From the IMG/VR virus record IMGVR_UViG_3300021091_000132, positions 1-47,048 of that record: a stretch of DNA of 47,048 nt; one strand, 5' to 3'. Under the pieces are notes generated by a model. The model did no database searches and had not been told where the DNA came from. It saw only the letters and a list, made by a program, of their open reading frames with translations. The stretch is from a virus. Made by a program: the position numbers and the translations under genes. This document shows positions 39,073 to 47,048 of this stretch, piece after piece (position 1 is the stretch's first letter; each line of letters begins with the position of its first letter).

Positions 39073-39734
39073 TTGAATGTTGAATCAGGTTCCAGAGCAA
39101 TATAATACTTCAGGTCATAGTCTTTACTGTCAAAGCGTGACAAAAGTTTACTTGAGATACTGACCTGATAGTTTCCAGGAATGATCTTAATGTTTTCTAC
39201 CTTAAAGTTAAAGCAGAAGTTAAGTTCAGTCTCACCAACAATAACTTGAAAGTCATTAGAGGTATCGTTCTTTTTGTCACGAACTACAATCTTTACAACA
39301 CCTGCTTCACCAATAACGGACAAGTCTGGAAGTTGGAAGATATTTGCAGCTTTGATAAGACGAGTCAGTTGATCAGAAGTAATACTAAATGATACATCTT
39401 CAGAAGGAAGAATAAGTTCTTTTTCTGGAGGAGTAATGATTACATTCGGATCAGCAAAGAAGTAATTGGATCGAGTTTTACCTTCACGAATCACAACATA
39501 ACTGTCATTAGCAAAATCAAGAGCAGGATCTTTATGAAGATCTAGTCCATTCAAGAATTGGTTGAGATCATAGATTCCAAAGTCTTTAGGAATCTCTTCG
39601 GTAATATCCGCTTCAGCAAGAATGTTCTTCATAACACTGATGGTACGAAGTTTTCTACCTTTTTTAAAAAGGATAGATTGATTAATGTTAGAAAAGTTCT
39701 TAAGAAGATTGAGAGTTTTATCAGAAAGTTTCAT
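39069..39734 (-). CDS. 45: Sliding clamp (gp45)
   Basis: A 221-aa, one-third subunit of the trimeric ring that tethers gp43 and activates late transcription. It aligns with T4 gp45 (228 aa): MKLSDKTLNLLKNFSNINQSI, FGIYDLNQFLNGL, the ITSDQLTRLIKAANIFQLPDL linker, NFCFNFKVENIKIIPGNYQV and the ending YIALEPDST. The ATG at 39734 has AAGGGA upstream and is preferred over an earlier in-frame start. In T4 gp45 also activates the TATAAATA promoters, which fits the late boxes seen in this window. Confidence 0.95.
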   Translation of the reverse strand: MKLSDKTLNLLKNFSNINQSILFKKGRKLRTISVMKNILAEADITEEIPKDFGIYDLNQFLNGLDLHKDPALDFANDSYVVIREGKTRSNYFFADPNVIITPPEKELILPSEDVSFSITSDQLTRLIKAANIFQLPDLSVIGEAGVVKIVVRDKKNDTSNDFQVIVGETELNFCFNFKVENIKIIPGNYQVSISSKLLSRFDSKDYDLKYYIALEPDSTFK

Positions 39735-40242
39735 AGGTTCCCTTATTTTCATTATGAAGACCAGCAAAGTGATAAAGAAGAACGCAATAGTGAATTGCCT
39801 TTAGAATGTCTTGCTTTGACTTACCATTTTTCTTACCAAAACGAGAGAGATACTTGATAGCATTGGAACGAGTGAATGCTTCTGCATCTCCAATACTCTC
39901 AATCAAATCAAGAGTTTGGGTTTTAGATGTTTCGGAAGTGTAATGAGAATGATAGGTGCTAGAGAGATACTGCTCTACCTCTTTCAGAGTCTTATCTTCC
40001 TCATACTTCCAGAATCCGTTCGTGTTGTCCATTGTCAATTTAAATTCAACTTTGTCATCGTAAGAACCACCCTGAACTCTACTACCAACATAAGAAGTAG
40101 AGAAGTTAATTGTATCAGAAGAACCTGGAGATGCAAATGGATTACCAACCAAACTAATTCCATCTTCTTCCCAAAAGTCTTGATTTACTGCAGTCGCAAA
40201 AGAGGACAAATCAAGAAGTCCTTCATCATAAGTTTTAGACAT
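39721..40242 (-). CDS. DUF3310-like protein (173 aa)
   Basis: The N-terminal half (about 1-90) is Ser/Asp-rich and unrecognised. The C-terminal half matches the DUF3310 pattern: YHSHYTSETSKTQTLDLIESIG, AFTRSNAIKYLSRFGKKNGK, DILKAIHYCVLLYHFAG. This short helical domain is common in phages and is sometimes annotated as a nucleotide-kinase-associated protein. It is the first gene of the replication operon and overlaps gp45 by 14 nt. Its function is unknown. Confidence 0.8.
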   Translation of the reverse strand: MSKTYDEGLLDLSSFATAVNQDFWEEDGISLVGNPFASPGSSDTINFSTSYVGSRVQGGSYDDKVEFKLTMDNTNGFWKYEEDKTLKEVEQYLSSTYHSHYTSETSKTQTLDLIESIGDAEAFTRSNAIKYLSRFGKKNGKSKQDILKAIHYCVLLYHFAGLHNENKGTYETF

Positions 40243-40264
40243 TTTTTAATTCATACTAAAGTAC

Positions 40265-40288
40265 AAAAGGGAGGCATATTGACCTCCC
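40265..40288 (-). terminator. Rho-independent terminator after the cobS-like gene
   Basis: On the minus strand GGGAGG and CCTCCC form a 6-bp stem with an 8-nt loop, followed by TTTT. It lies 10 nt after the stop at 40298 and separates that gene from the replication operon. Confidence 0.85.
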
Positions 40289-40297
40289 CCAATTATA

Positions 40298-41431
40298 TCA
40301 GAAAGGACTGGGTTCGTCAATATTAGGAAGAACTTCATTTGATACCCCCGTAGGCATCTTGAAGTCAGCATCAACCTTGTCATACAGTTCCAGGAAGGAC
40401 TGTTTGGTTTCATCGTCAAAACGATTAACACACACTTGGATTGCCTTTGCCTTGTCTTGGAAGATGCTATAGGCGCGGATGATATGAACCAGGCGACGGG
40501 TGCTGATGATTTCATCAATACCACCATCGTAAAAGGTCTTGCGGATAATATCCGCCCAGTCCACCAGACGCTTGCAGAAGTCACGGTCTTCCACACCAAG
40601 GTCCAGAGCAATACCTTCCAGAATCTTTTGCTCAGTAGCAGGAGCAGGATAGGACTGCTCAAAGGTCACAGGGAAGCGTTCAAGGAATGCTTCGTTGAGC
40701 ACATTGGTGCCGATGAAGCGACCATCATCAGAACCCTTACCTTTGGTGTTAGCAGTGGCAATCACGTTGAAACCAGCAGCAGGTTTTACGAAACGACCGA
40801 TCTTTTTCAGGAACACACCCTTACCTTCTAGCACGGATTGTAGACAAAGGATTTTGTTGGAGGCAAGGTCAACCTCGTCAAGTAGCAGGATCGCTCCTCG
40901 CTCAAGGGCTTCAATAACTGGACCGTTGTGCCAAACAGTGGCACCATCAACAAGACGGAAACCGCCAATAAGGTCATCTTCATCAGTTTCAATCGTAATG
41001 TTTACCCGAATGAGTTCACGCTTGAGTTGAGCACAAGCTTGCTCCACACTGAACGTTTTACCGTTACCCGACAAACCCGTAATAAACGTCGGATAAAAAA
41101 GATTGGATTGAATAATACGCTTAACATCTTTAAAATTACCAAACTGGACGAAGGTATCATCTTTGTCGGGAATAAGATTTTGTTCGATAGCAGGAAGAGC
41201 AGCAGGTGATTGGAAGGTGCGCTCAATCTCTTCAACTCGCTCCTGAGTCACTTCAAGATTCCAGCGACCACGAGCAGACTTATATTGTTCAAGGCGACGA
41301 GTCACAGTCTGATAATTCAAACCGCGAGAAGCACAAAAACCCCTAAGATCACCAGAAGTAATTTCAGAACCATAAAGTTCTTGAATGGAAGCAATCAGTT
41401 GTTCGTCTTTCAAAGCAAGTTTGCGAGGCAT
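40298..41431 (-). CDS. cobS: CobS/MoxR-like AAA+ ATPase
   Basis: A 377-aa protein. An N-terminal region of about 60 residues looks like a small helix-turn-helix (SGDLRGFCASRGLNYQTVTRR). The AAA+ domain has Walker A TGLSGNGKTFSVE (about 118-130), Walker B GAILLLDEVDLA (about 179-190), sensor-1 NVIATANTKGKG and an Arg-finger region (LNEAFLERFPV). It is the protein usually called CobS in cyanophages, after the ATPase subunit of cobaltochelatase. Placed next to a VWA/HExxH protein it equally fits a MoxR-type chaperone pair. It has its own -10-like promoter and terminator. Confidence 0.88.
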   Translation of the reverse strand: MPRKLALKDEQLIASIQELYGSEITSGDLRGFCASRGLNYQTVTRRLEQYKSARGRWNLEVTQERVEEIERTFQSPAALPAIEQNLIPDKDDTFVQFGNFKDVKRIIQSNLFYPTFITGLSGNGKTFSVEQACAQLKRELIRVNITIETDEDDLIGGFRLVDGATVWHNGPVIEALERGAILLLDEVDLASNKILCLQSVLEGKGVFLKKIGRFVKPAAGFNVIATANTKGKGSDDGRFIGTNVLNEAFLERFPVTFEQSYPAPATEQKILEGIALDLGVEDRDFCKRLVDWADIIRKTFYDGGIDEIISTRRLVHIIRAYSIFQDKAKAIQVCVNRFDDETKQSFLELYDKVDADFKMPTGVSNEVLPNIDEPSPF

Positions 41432-41463
41432 AATTTAGTTAGGTGGTTTGTTTCAACAAAGTA

Positions 41464-41469
41464 ATTATA
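41464..41469 (-). promoter_or_regulatory. Sigma-70-type -10 box for the cobS-like gene (candidate)
   Basis: CTTGTATAATTA on the minus strand, 33 nt upstream of the ATG at 41431. It repeats the sequence before hsp20. No clear -35. Confidence 0.45.
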
Positions 41470-41508
41470 CAAGGACTTTGGACAAAGAAGAGTTGTCAGT
41501 AGACGGTT

Positions 41509-41673
41509 CTAGGATTGTCCCAGTCCTTCAAAAGTTTGTTTAGAAATTATTTTAGGAGTATATCCTGGATAATATTTTTTTACCCAGGCACCAACTCCCA
41601 TAGCAGTGATTGCACTATCACACACAACCAATACTTCTTTGGTTTCTTCTTTAACTACATGTTTTAAATTCAT
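41509..41673 (-). CDS. Small hypothetical protein after the VWA gene (54 aa)
   Basis: Translated by hand: MNLKHVVKEETKEVLVVCDS..., AITAMGVGAWVKKYYPG, ISKQTFEGLGQS. The VLVVCDSAITAMGVG strand-loop resembles a small Rossmann-like start, but the protein is too short to be a domain by itself. The ATGA overlap with the VWA gene makes translation likely. Function unknown. Confidence 0.78.
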   Translation of the reverse strand: MNLKHVVKEETKEVLVVCDSAITAMGVGAWVKKYYPGYTPKIISKQTFEGLGQS

Positions 41674-43820
41674 TTGGCTACCAGATCAATGAACTCATTA
41701 AGAATTTTTTTATTCATTTTTTTAGTTTTAAGACTTTTAACAAAAGCACTTTTAATTTGAGATTTGGTTGCATCCCCTTCAATGGAAAATTCAGATCCTT
41801 GTGCAAGAGCAGTAGCAGAGAGACCAAAATATGAATGATATCCAGATCTCTTGATCGTAAATGCTTTTTCTTTTTTCCAAACGCTCATCATCTTATCCAA
41901 CTCATCACCATACCAACCATAGTAACGACGGATAAAGTTTCCAGCATCCCTCGGTTCAAGAATACGAATACCAATAAAATTAATGTTAGAAAACTTGTCT
42001 CTAAGATTTTGAAGTAGAACTTCGGTAATCATATGATAGTTACCATCAAAAGCATAGGTATGACCTGTTTTACGATCTCGCAGATAAGCATTAGGACCAA
42101 TATGAGCAGTGCCCAAATACGAGTTGTCTTCCCAATGACGCTTTACTTCACGATGATAAACAATATTACAAGCCTCCCCATCAGTAAGAACCACACACTG
42201 AACTTTTTGAAGTTTATTTTCCTTCTGAAATTTAGGAAGAATCTGATGCAAAGCAATCAAAGATTCATTCAATGGGGTTCCAGAGAGACTGAGACCAGGA
42301 GGAATACTATATCCACAATAAAAATGACGGTCAAAACAATGTGCAATTCGGAAGATATTTTTCATTTGTTCTTCCAAAACCTTCGTATTTGTTTTACTAG
42401 TCAGAATATTCATCAAAGAGAACCACTCTCCCACTTGAATGAGACCATCACGTTTTTTATAAGATAGCATACGAAGATTTGCTTTCCCGTCTGGTTCATA
42501 TTTGACCAAAGGATAATCAGTGGTGAACGCATAGACCTCAAAAGGAATTGCAACCTTTTTACAGAACCAGATCAAGTTAAACAACTGCTTAATAGTATCT
42601 ACCATTACATCGGACATTGAACCAGACCAATCCAGAATAAAAACCAATCCATGATTTTTACCCTCAGCAAGAGTGGTTACTTTTCTAAAAAGATCTTCAT
42701 TATACTTATATGTATGAAGTTTAGAACAGTCTAGAACACCAGTGCGAGCGACTGAAGACCTAGAATAAGAATCTGCTGCTTTACGACATTCAAATTCTTT
42801 GACAAGATAAGTAACTTCTTTTTGAGCAGACTTTTTAAATTCTTGATATCGTTTATCAACTTCACCAAAAACAGAATTCCCACGAAGATTAACATCTTCA
42901 ATTAATTCTTTCCAAGTATCATTACATTTTGAATGAATCTCAGAATTAGGAACAATAATTCGGTCAAGATCCAACTCAGGTAGTTCCAAGTAAATATTTT
43001 CAAATGACGAATTTTCTACAAGTTCCTTAAGAGCTTCCTCAAGATTATCCATCGTCTTCACTTCAGGTTCAAATTCTTCACCACCCTGAGGAGAATTCTT
43101 AGGTTGCTTCTCTTGCTTAGTTTCACTAGATGCAGGAGATTCAGAAGTATCTTGCTGTTCTTGATTATTCTCACCTTCCTGCTGATCAGAGAAGTCAGAG
43201 GCAGGTTGTTGACTTGCACCAGAAGATTGAGATTCAAGACTGTCAATTTGAGTCTTGGTTTCTTCTTGCTGCTTTTGCTTGCAATACTTATAAAGTGCTT
43301 CTGCTGCAATCAGAACATCAGCAAAGGTCTCGGTATCCGCAATCAAGTTGATGATTTCAGTCTCTTCGCCACGCTCAACAGGAATGTCCACATAGTTACC
43401 AATCTTGAACCACAGATTTGCGCGGTCAGCAAGATTATAGGTTTCCAGATTGTCGTCATTAAGTTGGAAGAAATCATCATCAGCAAGTTCCTTATAACCG
43501 TTGTAGAAGGTCTTGGCAAGACCAGCATAACGACGCTTCATCAGTTTCTCAATACGAGCATCTTCCACCACATTCACAAACTGCGGGGGAATCTTGTGCT
43601 CCTTCAACCAATCCTCATCGGGGGTATAGAGAGCGTGACCGACCTCGTGACCAACCAGAAGGTCGTACACAGTGTTGCTTGCCTTCTCCCACATAGGAAG
43701 AGTAAGGACACGAGTGTGGACATTAAAGCAAGCAGTCTCTACCTTCTTGTGCTCAACCACAAGGTCTTCGGTAGCAAGCAGTTTAGCGAGTTGAGACTTG
43801 ATTTCGTGGCGGACAGTCAT
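41670..43820 (-). CDS. VWA-domain protein with HExxH metalloprotease-like N-terminus (CobT-like)
   Basis: A 716-aa protein. The N-terminal part carries LLVGHEVGHALY (His58-Glu59-x-x-His62, zincin-type) and FVNVVEDARIEKLM (a possible third ligand Glu). Residues about 185-250 are low-complexity Gln/Glu/Ser-rich. The C-terminal von Willebrand A domain has FILDWSGSMSDVM (MIDAS DxSxS, about 395-406) and CVVLTDGEAC. It is the partner of the AAA+ protein encoded downstream. In cobaltochelatase CobT the VWA domain binds CobS, but CobT has no HExxH, so a peptidase or chaperone role is at least as likely. Start at 43820 overlaps the previous gene (ATGA). Confidence 0.85.
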   Translation of the reverse strand: MTVRHEIKSQLAKLLATEDLVVEHKKVETACFNVHTRVLTLPMWEKASNTVYDLLVGHEVGHALYTPDEDWLKEHKIPPQFVNVVEDARIEKLMKRRYAGLAKTFYNGYKELADDDFFQLNDDNLETYNLADRANLWFKIGNYVDIPVERGEETEIINLIADTETFADVLIAAEALYKYCKQKQQEETKTQIDSLESQSSGASQQPASDFSDQQEGENNQEQQDTSESPASSETKQEKQPKNSPQGGEEFEPEVKTMDNLEEALKELVENSSFENIYLELPELDLDRIIVPNSEIHSKCNDTWKELIEDVNLRGNSVFGEVDKRYQEFKKSAQKEVTYLVKEFECRKAADSYSRSSVARTGVLDCSKLHTYKYNEDLFRKVTTLAEGKNHGLVFILDWSGSMSDVMVDTIKQLFNLIWFCKKVAIPFEVYAFTTDYPLVKYEPDGKANLRMLSYKKRDGLIQVGEWFSLMNILTSKTNTKVLEEQMKNIFRIAHCFDRHFYCGYSIPPGLSLSGTPLNESLIALHQILPKFQKENKLQKVQCVVLTDGEACNIVYHREVKRHWEDNSYLGTAHIGPNAYLRDRKTGHTYAFDGNYHMITEVLLQNLRDKFSNINFIGIRILEPRDAGNFIRRYYGWYGDELDKMMSVWKKEKAFTIKRSGYHSYFGLSATALAQGSEFSIEGDATKSQIKSAFVKSLKTKKMNKKILNEFIDLVAK

Positions 43821-43990
43821 TTGATTTGAATCGTGTGAACGTATACTACAGAAGAACCTCCCTTTTTGGGGGAGGTCATGTGCTGCTTTTTGAAGTGGCT
43901 CAGTCGTGCCTTTGCTTGTCGAAGTGCTTGCGGTTTAAGTTTCCGCTTTTGTTCTTTTTTACTATGATGTTGCCAATTTGGGGTGTTCAT
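43817..43990 (-). CDS. Small very basic protein (57 aa)
   Basis: MNTPNWQHHSKKEQKRKLKPQA..., RQAKARLSHFKKQHMTSPKKGG, ending VHTIQIK. It is rich in Lys, Arg, His and Gln and is probably disordered and nucleic-acid-binding. The stop overlaps the start of the VWA gene (ATGA). Start at ATG 43990; the longer frame lies in the epimerase gene. A hairpin (ACCTCCC/GGGAGGT, about 43856-43876) lies within it, 40-60 nt before the VWA start. Confidence 0.65.
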   Translation of the reverse strand: MNTPNWQHHSKKEQKRKLKPQALRQAKARLSHFKKQHMTSPKKGGSSVVYVHTIQIK

Positions 43991-44702
43991 TGATCGTGTC
44001 CAGAACGTTAATGGTTGGGAACCATCCAATACTAGTTAGGATTATAGTATCTGCCACATTATCTTGTCTTTCACCTGGGGTCAGTTCTTTAACTGGCAAG
44101 TGACCCATCCCCATCTTCTCTGCAAGATCTTTAACATAGACAGATTTACCAGATCCAACAGGAACTGGTCCACAGATTTCACTACTAGCAAGATAACGAA
44201 TTGCTCGACACACATCATTAACATGAATCCAATCTCTTTTATGATTGGTTACGTAGGTTGCAGTTTTATCTTCAAGCATCCTATACATCATATCTGGACG
44301 ACTGTCTGGACCATAAACAGTGGTAAATCTCATCCCAACAGAGTTGGGTGGTGCCATTTGTTCATTAATCCACTTTGTCATAGCATAAGGATTCTCCCAA
44401 TAATCTTCCTCTACAGCACTAGAGGAAGCATATAAAAGTCTAGTATTTGTCTCTCTACACCAGTCGAATATCTTTTTAGACTTTACTACATTATTCTCAT
44501 AAAACTTTTGAGGATTCTCTAGACTTTCTCTGATATTTGCAAATGCTGCCAAATGAATAATCAAATCATAATCATCACCAACAAAATTATCAATATCATA
44601 CGGAAAATCCATTCCCACAACCAAATGATTGTGGGTGGTTTGCCAATCAGCGAATACATTTCTTCCAATAAATCCTCTATGTCCAGTGACTAAAACCTTC
44701 AT
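43962..44702 (-). CDS. NAD-dependent nucleotide-sugar epimerase/dehydratase
   Basis: A 246-aa, short extended-SDR protein. The Rossmann start is KVLVTGHRGFIGRNVF (about 2-17), then DLIIHLAAFANIRESL, YASSSAVEEDY (catalytic Ser), YAMTKW (Tyr-x-x-x-Lys) and GMRFTTVYGPDSRPDMM. All catalytic residues are kept, so it should be active on a nucleotide sugar. At 246 aa it is shorter than typical (300+). It may feed the glycosyltransferase island or modify host glycans. It ends overlapping a small basic gene and starts overlapping gp46 (ATGA). Confidence 0.88.
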   Translation of the reverse strand: MKVLVTGHRGFIGRNVFADWQTTHNHLVVGMDFPYDIDNFVGDDYDLIIHLAAFANIRESLENPQKFYENNVVKSKKIFDWCRETNTRLLYASSSAVEEDYWENPYAMTKWINEQMAPPNSVGMRFTTVYGPDSRPDMMYRMLEDKTATYVTNHKRDWIHVNDVCRAIRYLASSEICGPVPVGSGKSVYVKDLAEKMGMGHLPVKELTPGERQDNVADTIILTSIGWFPTINVLDTINEHPKLATS

Positions 44703-46411
44703 GATGATACCTTACTAAATCCTTTAATTTTTTCAAATTTTAAAACTTCAGCAAACTTATCTCGCATTCCTTCTTTATGTGAGATAACAAAAGTATTTGC
44801 ATCCTTAATTACATAACGAATAATTTTCATAAACTCATCAGTTCCAAATGTATCTAGAGAAGAGTCAAATGTTTCATCAAATATAATTAAATTACAGTTC
44901 AAAGAATTTTTGAGTTTTGCAATTTCTCTCCAAGTAAAAAGAAGTGCTAAGTCAATACGCATTCTTTCACCTTCACTAAAAGAAGTGTAAGAAAAATCAT
45001 CATGAATCGGAGATTCAATTGACTCATTAAATTCTTCATCAAGTTTAAAATTAATAAAGAACTCCATCATTTGTAAGTATTTGTTTACCTGAGTATTAAT
45101 TACAGGTAGATACTTTTTAATGATTTGAGTTTTTACTCCACCATCTTTCAGTAAATCAGATACAAAATTATAGTTAATTAGAAGATCTTTTTTAGAATCA
45201 GTCTCTTTACGCAATTCTTCGTATTGATCTTCTAATTCCTTTAACTTTTCGTGTTCAGTATTTCTGTTTTTAAGTTGATCGGTAATAGTTTGAATTTCTT
45301 GTTCAAGATCTCCGATTTGTCTTTGGTATCCAGAGATCTTAGTATTGATTTGAGAAATTTCATGCGTTAGGTTAGTTACCTCTTTAGATAGTGAAGTAAA
45401 GTGACGCTCTCGATCTTCCTCCTCTTTAATTGCCTCCTCTAGTTCTTTATAACCAGACTGCAACTCTTTTGCTCTATTTTGGGCGTCACTAATTTTATTT
45501 ATTCTAAAATCTTCTTCAATAGATTGAGTGCAAGTTGGGCAAACCGTATTGTTAGTAAAAAACTTGTGGTCTTCAATTACTGTTGTAATTTTTTGAGATA
45601 GTTTTCCCTTTAGATTACCAAGTTTACGAAGTTTATCAGTTGCACCAGAAAAATCTACTAATTGTTCTTGTTTTTGAACTAACGTATCTTCCAAAGAAAG
45701 AGAATCAACTAGTAACTTTTCATTTTCTTGTCTTATATTTTTAATTACTTGATTTTTATTTTGAATATCTTTTTTTCCAATATTTTCAATCTGTTCAATA
45801 AAACTTTGTTGCATGTTAAGTTTGTCTTGAATAGACTCTCTTTTATATTCTAAATTTTTAATTTCATCTCTACAAGTTTTAACTCGATCTTTTAATACAG
45901 AGTTCATTGAAGAAAAGATTTTAATATCTAAAAGATCTTCAATGACTTCTCTTCTAGTAGCTGCTGCTAATTGCATAAAAGGAACAAAGTTACTACTACC
46001 CAAAATAACAATTTGAGTAAATGACTTATAGTTCATTTTCAAAACAATTCCCTCTAACCAAGTTTGCTGATCCTTACTAGCAGATTCTTGATTTAAAAGT
46101 TCGCCGTTTTTATAAATTTCAAAGATTGTTGGTTTAAGTCCTCTAACAACTTTCCAACTATTAGATCCTATTTTAAATTCAATTTCAACAACACAATCTT
46201 TTTCATTTACAGAATTGATCAATTGTGGTTTGTTAACTCCTCTAAAAGATTTACCAAATAATGAAAAAGTCAATGCATCAAGGATCGTACTTTTCCCAGA
46301 TCCATTGTTACCAATGATTAAAGTAGTTGGTGACTTCGCCAAGTCAATTTCGGTAAATTGATTACCTGTGCTTAAAAAGTTTTTGTAGCGAATTTTTTCA
46401 AATAATATCAT
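44699..46411 (-). CDS. 46: Recombination endonuclease subunit gp46 (Rad50/SbcC-like)
   Basis: A 570-aa SMC-type ATPase. It has Walker A LIIGNNGSGKSTILDAL (about 31-47), a long coiled coil (about 170-430) with the zinc-hook CPTC at about 291-294, the ABC signature FSEGERMRIDLALLF, and Walker B LIIFDETFDSSLD near the end. It works with gp47 to resect DNA ends during recombination-dependent replication and host DNA breakdown. It overlaps the DUF3110 gene by 14 nt, close to gp47 as in T4. Confidence 0.96.
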   Translation of the reverse strand: MILFEKIRYKNFLSTGNQFTEIDLAKSPTTLIIGNNGSGKSTILDALTFSLFGKSFRGVNKPQLINSVNEKDCVVEIEFKIGSNSWKVVRGLKPTIFEIYKNGELLNQESASKDQQTWLEGIVLKMNYKSFTQIVILGSSNFVPFMQLAAATRREVIEDLLDIKIFSSMNSVLKDRVKTCRDEIKNLEYKRESIQDKLNMQQSFIEQIENIGKKDIQNKNQVIKNIRQENEKLLVDSLSLEDTLVQKQEQLVDFSGATDKLRKLGNLKGKLSQKITTVIEDHKFFTNNTVCPTCTQSIEEDFRINKISDAQNRAKELQSGYKELEEAIKEEEDRERHFTSLSKEVTNLTHEISQINTKISGYQRQIGDLEQEIQTITDQLKNRNTEHEKLKELEDQYEELRKETDSKKDLLINYNFVSDLLKDGGVKTQIIKKYLPVINTQVNKYLQMMEFFINFKLDEEFNESIESPIHDDFSYTSFSEGERMRIDLALLFTWREIAKLKNSLNCNLIIFDETFDSSLDTFGTDEFMKIIRYVIKDANTFVISHKEGMRDKFAEVLKFEKIKGFSKVSS

Positions 46412-46667
46412 TTTGTTCTGGAGGAATTACAATGTCATTTTCAGTAATAATTGCATACTCATAGCGATTAACTTCGCATGTTTTTATAATCAAATCATCA
46501 TCGATTTCAATTACAGTCATTGGTGGATAATCTTCTTCTTCCAACATCATTGCAAATCTTACGGCATCATCTTCTTCTTCAAAGAGGTAAAGAATTTGTT
46601 GTCCTTTTTGATTAGTTACAGAATAAGCACCTTGCTCTTCTCTACCTTCTAAAGTAAGAATGTACAT
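46398..46667 (-). CDS. DUF3110-like protein (89 aa)
   Basis: MYILTLEGREEQGAYSVTNQ..., QQILYLFEEEDDAVRFAMMLEEED, VIEIDDDLIIKTCEVNRYEYAIITENDIVIPP. It matches the DUF3110 family, which I know from cyanobacteria and cyanophages, so it probably came from a cyanobacterial host. Acidic, with alternating strands and one helix. It lies between gp47 and gp46, an insertion relative to T4. Function unknown. Confidence 0.82.
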   Translation of the reverse strand: MYILTLEGREEQGAYSVTNQKGQQILYLFEEEDDAVRFAMMLEEEDYPPMTVIEIDDDLIIKTCEVNRYEYAIITENDIVIPPEQNDII

Positions 46668-46668
46668 A

Positions 46669-47048
46669 CTAGACTATCTCACAAGCTTGTTTATATACTT
46701 GCTGAATAATTCTTTTTATAGACGCTTTATTTATTGAGTCTTCAGAATCGTCAACATACTTATTCAAAATAGATACAGTATCCTCCGATTCAAAATCATA
46801 TTCCTCATTAAGATTTGTGGAATCCGCAAAAGATTCTACAATTTTTAATTCAGCAATATTTGTTAGATAAAGTTTATCAATAAATTTATCAAATTTTTTT
46901 TCGTTTGTCTTTTTTTTAACTACAAGTTTTACAATTTTATTCTCATAGTTTCTTGCATCAAACGTTTGATGGTCATTATCATCATAATAAATCGTCTCAT
47001 GCATTGTATATGGATTATTTACTGATTGCAAAGAACGAGTCTCTGTAT
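46669..47048 (-). CDS. 47: Recombination endonuclease subunit gp47, C-terminal part (partial)
   Basis: The reading frame is open to the right edge of the window, so the N-terminal metallophosphoesterase (Mre11-like) domain is missing. The visible 126 residues include RSLQSVNNPYTMHETIYYDD, the FDARNYENKIVKLVVKKKTN strand, FIDKLYLTNIAELKIVESF and VSILNKYVDDSEDS, which match the end of cyanophage gp47. An apparent TTG start at 47031 is not real; codons continue upstream. Its partner gp46 is encoded just downstream. Confidence 0.85.
   Translation of the reverse strand, partial: TETRSLQSVNNPYTMHETIYYDDNDHQTFDARNYENKIVKLVVKKKTNEKKFDKFIDKLYLTNIAELKIVESFADSTNLNEEYDFESEDTVSILNKYVDDSEDSINKASIKRIIQQVYKQACEIV

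Overview
The window reads as part of the genome of a T4-like marine cyanophage (a contractile-tailed phage of Synechococcus or Prochlorococcus). Four things support this. Genes are packed on the minus strand with many ATGA or TAATG junctions. A nearly complete T4-type replication and recombination set is present: gp41, gp43, gp44, gp45, gp46, the C-terminal part of gp47, gp61, gp62, UvsX, RegA and NrdA/NrdB. T4-type late promoters (TATAAATA or CTAAATA) precede the structural genes. Genes typical of cyanophages also occur: hsp20, mazG, a cobS-like gene, a DUF3110 protein and tRNA-Leu(UAG). I see no convincing gene on the plus strand. No photosystem gene lies in this window.

Layout, in plus coordinates (transcription runs right to left). 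1-3012: late, virion-type genes, with two adjacent C39-peptidase-like genes, a GIY-YIG-like nuclease and a histone-H1-like Ala/Lys-rich protein. 3027-7736: gp61, nrdA and nrdB, closed by a terminator. 7739-14133: a second block of late/structural genes, including two tiny overlapping genes and an 811-residue protein with a perfect 111-bp tandem duplication. 14160-14242: tRNA-Leu(UAG).

14244-25696 is the accessory island and the most unusual part. It encodes a tryptophan-halogenase-like flavoprotein, MazG, three proteins that look like 2-oxoglutarate/Fe(II) oxygenases, a UDP-glucose-dehydrogenase-like protein, an amidinotransferase, five tandem glycosyltransferase-family-25-like paralogues, a short DegT/StrS-type aminotransferase homologue and a sulfotransferase. 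Most of these genes abut or overlap, so they were probably kept as one transcription unit downstream of gp41. Together they look like a pathway that builds and tailors a sugar, lipid or small molecule.

25698-31345: gp41, uvsX, a 54-aa gene, gp43 and two small Sm-like proteins. 31449-33015: hsp20 and a ParB-domain gene, each followed by a terminator-like hairpin. 33120-40242: one long replication operon running DUF3310, gp45, a conserved phage protein, a membrane protein, gp44, a 53-aa membrane protein, an Sm-like protein, a possible nuclease, Dam, a 46-aa gene, two oxygenase paralogues, gp62 and regA. 40298-43990: a MoxR/CobS-like AAA+ ATPase, a VWA/metalloprotease-like partner and two small genes. 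43962-47048: a nucleotide-sugar epimerase, gp46, a DUF3110 protein and the C-terminal part of gp47.

Six genes under 60 codons (9584-9748, 9745-9918, 28074-28238, 35377-35517, 37192-37353, 41509-41673) are supported mainly by exact stop/start overlaps with recognised neighbours. All functional names rest on motifs and family recognition by eye; no search was run.
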